This document shows, in pieces, positions 5,903 through 6,741 of a stretch of 6,741 bases of DNA (position 1 is its first letter; every line of letters begins with the position of its first letter). The stretch is from Actinomycetes bacterium (lineage in GTDB: Bacteria; Actinomycetota; Actinomycetes; Mycobacteriales; Mycobacteriaceae). The DNA is taken from assembly GCA_023417985.1 (NCBI GenBank), contig JAEZDV010000090.1:1-6741 (forward strand), read 5' to 3'. Below the pieces are notes generated by a model. That model did not search any database, was not told the origin of the DNA, and saw only the letters and a program-made list of their open reading frames with translations. The translations under genes and the position numbers were made by a program.

Positions 5903-6093
5903 GCTACGCAACTCCGTACCGCACCCACATGGTCCGTACGGTCCGCACAGCCGCTGCGATCGGCCCGAAAGGATGAGGTGGTCCGTCCGATCGGACGAGG
6001 TGCCGGACCGGTCGGATCGGGTGAGCTGTTCACACCGGAGGAGCGGCACTTTCTGCTCCGCATCTCCAGCCCAGATCATTGAGGAGAAGTGTG
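5903..6093. promoter_or_regulatory. Divergent promoter/operator region with repeated GGTCCG and GATCGG motifs
   Basis: This region separates the leftward kinase gene from the rightward DUF4352-like gene. GGTCCG occurs at 5931-5936, 5940-5945 and 5980-5985. GATCGG occurs at 5958-5963, 5989-5994 and 6015-6020. Palindromes include GTCCGATCGGAC (5985-5996) and GACCGGTC (6006-6013). Such clustering in a short divergent region suggests operator sites, most simply for the adjacent LuxR-type regulator. TTCACA at 6029-6034 could be a -35 for the plus-strand gene, but no good -10 follows at proper spacing. Confidence 0.45.
6081..6086 (+). promoter_or_regulatory. Ribosome binding site for the DUF4352-like gene
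   Basis: GAGGAG lies seven bases before the ATG at 6094. It supports that start over the in-frame TTG at 6079 and over the GTG directly before the ATG. Confidence 0.8.
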
Positions 6094-6711
6094 ATGACGC
6101 ACCCGATCTCGTACCCCGACCCCAACCAGAAGTCGCAGGGACGTCCGCCGCGTGCCAAGCGCCGTGTGTGGCCCTGGTTCGTCGTAGGTGTGCCTGTTCT
6201 TCTGTTCGGCGCCTGCTCGATCGCGGTGGTCTCCAGCGTCGGCGGAGAGAAAGAAGCCACCGTGGTCTCGGGACCCACCGGCGAGGTGGTCGTGGCCGAC
6301 CGGGGGCCGGAATTCCCCGGCAAGCTCGAGCACGACACCGCCGCAGTGGCCGGCGCCACCATCAATCGTGACGACCTCGCCTACACCGTCGGCCCGCTCC
6401 AGGTCGTCGACTCGTTGCTGGGCACCTACCTCTGCAGCGAGGTGACGATCGTGAACGTCGGCACCTCGGAGAACGACTTCAACGGATACACGGACTGGCA
6501 TGTGCAGGACGCCGGTGGCGCGATTCGTGACTCCACGTTCGGAACCGAGCGTCCGATGCTGAACTCGGGCCGCCTCGCGCCGGGCGGGACCGCGAGCGGC
6601 GACGTGTGCTTCGACGCACGCTCCGGTGCTGCGCCGGGAAGCTACGTCGTGCTGTACGAGGATACGTTCTCGTTGTCGACCGACCGGCTCGCGTGGCTTT
6701 CGACGCTCTGA
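6094..6711 (+). CDS. Membrane-anchored extracytoplasmic protein, DUF4352-like
   Basis: The 205-residue protein starts with a basic, proline-rich cytoplasmic stretch (about 1-26, ending RAKRRVWPW), then one hydrophobic segment (about 27-48). An exported domain follows. Residues about 90-205 read like the DUF4352 (telokin-like) beta-sandwich found in many actinobacterial surface proteins: ...VTIVNVGTSENDFN... and LAPGGTASGDVCFDARSGAAPGSYVVLYED. Cys114 and Cys172 could form a disulfide outside the membrane. Cys41 in LFGAC resembles a lipobox only loosely, so a transmembrane anchor is more likely than a lipid anchor. The start is set by GAGGAG seven bases upstream. It is transcribed divergently from the kinase gene and shares its regulatory region, which suggests it is a target or a sensory partner of that system. 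The biochemical role of this family is not known to me. Confidence 0.82.
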   Translation: MTHPISYPDPNQKSQGRPPRAKRRVWPWFVVGVPVLLFGACSIAVVSSVGGEKEATVVSGPTGEVVVADRGPEFPGKLEHDTAAVAGATINRDDLAYTVGPLQVVDSLLGTYLCSEVTIVNVGTSENDFNGYTDWHVQDAGGAIRDSTFGTERPMLNSGRLAPGGTASGDVCFDARSGAAPGSYVVLYEDTFSLSTDRLAWLSTL

Positions 6712-6738
6712 TCCGGCCTGCCGAGACGGCCCGCCGGA
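6712..6738 (+). terminator. Possible hairpin after the DUF4352-like gene
   Basis: TCCGGC directly after the stop codon pairs with GCCGGA at 6733-6738, with a 15-base loop. The window ends three bases later, so a T-run cannot be checked. A terminator is plausible but unproven. Confidence 0.3.
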
Positions 6739-6741
6739 GTG

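Noticed and set aside
5903..6079. An N-terminal extension of the histidine kinase reaching to an ATG at 6079.
   Set aside because: The extra 59 residues are rich in Arg, Cys and Ser without family features, and the start would extend across the divergent promoter region almost to the other gene's ribosome binding site.
6202..6216. A lipoprotein signal (LFGAC) in the DUF4352-like protein.
   Set aside because: Phe at the -3 position and the cysteine's place in the middle of the hydrophobic segment fit a plain transmembrane anchor better than a lipobox.

Overview
The window comes from a high-GC actinobacterium, most likely Rhodococcus or a close mycolate-containing relative. This rests on the GC-rich third codon positions, the GTG starts and the style of the proteins, not on a database match. 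It holds six protein genes and one tRNA. All lie on the minus strand except the last gene.

Layout from left to right: (1) gdhA, a hexameric NADP-type glutamate dehydrogenase, minus strand, complete except for its final codon and stop, which lie just beyond base 1. (2) A 370-base non-coding stretch with several inverted repeats. (3) A bile salt hydrolase (choloylglycine hydrolase family) on the minus strand, with less GC-biased DNA and a protein that reads like those of Listeria and other Firmicutes. (4) A 357-base non-coding stretch containing a perfect 22-base palindrome that probably ends the tRNA transcript. (5) tRNA-Arg(UCU), minus strand, with an unusually weak anticodon stem. (6) A DedA-family membrane protein, minus strand. 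(7) A NarL/LuxR-type response regulator and its DesK/NarX-like sensor kinase, both minus strand, kinase first. (8) A 191-base divergent intergenic region rich in GGTCCG and GATCGG repeats. (9) On the plus strand, a membrane-anchored secreted protein resembling the DUF4352 family.

How the genes work together: the kinase and regulator form one two-component system, probably co-transcribed and perhaps read through into dedA. The repeat-rich region between the kinase and the divergent gene is the natural candidate for the regulator's binding sites, which would make the DUF4352-like protein a candidate target. The bile salt hydrolase would release free bile acid and glycine or taurine inside the cell. 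That fits actinobacteria that degrade steroids and bile acids, and ammonia metabolism by gdhA next door may be only coincidental. Most of the window is ordinary chromosomal DNA. The features that stand out are the Firmicutes-like bile salt hydrolase beside a tRNA gene, the abnormal tRNA anticodon stem, and the structured intergenic regions. I see no phage, transposon, CRISPR array or evident new defence system.
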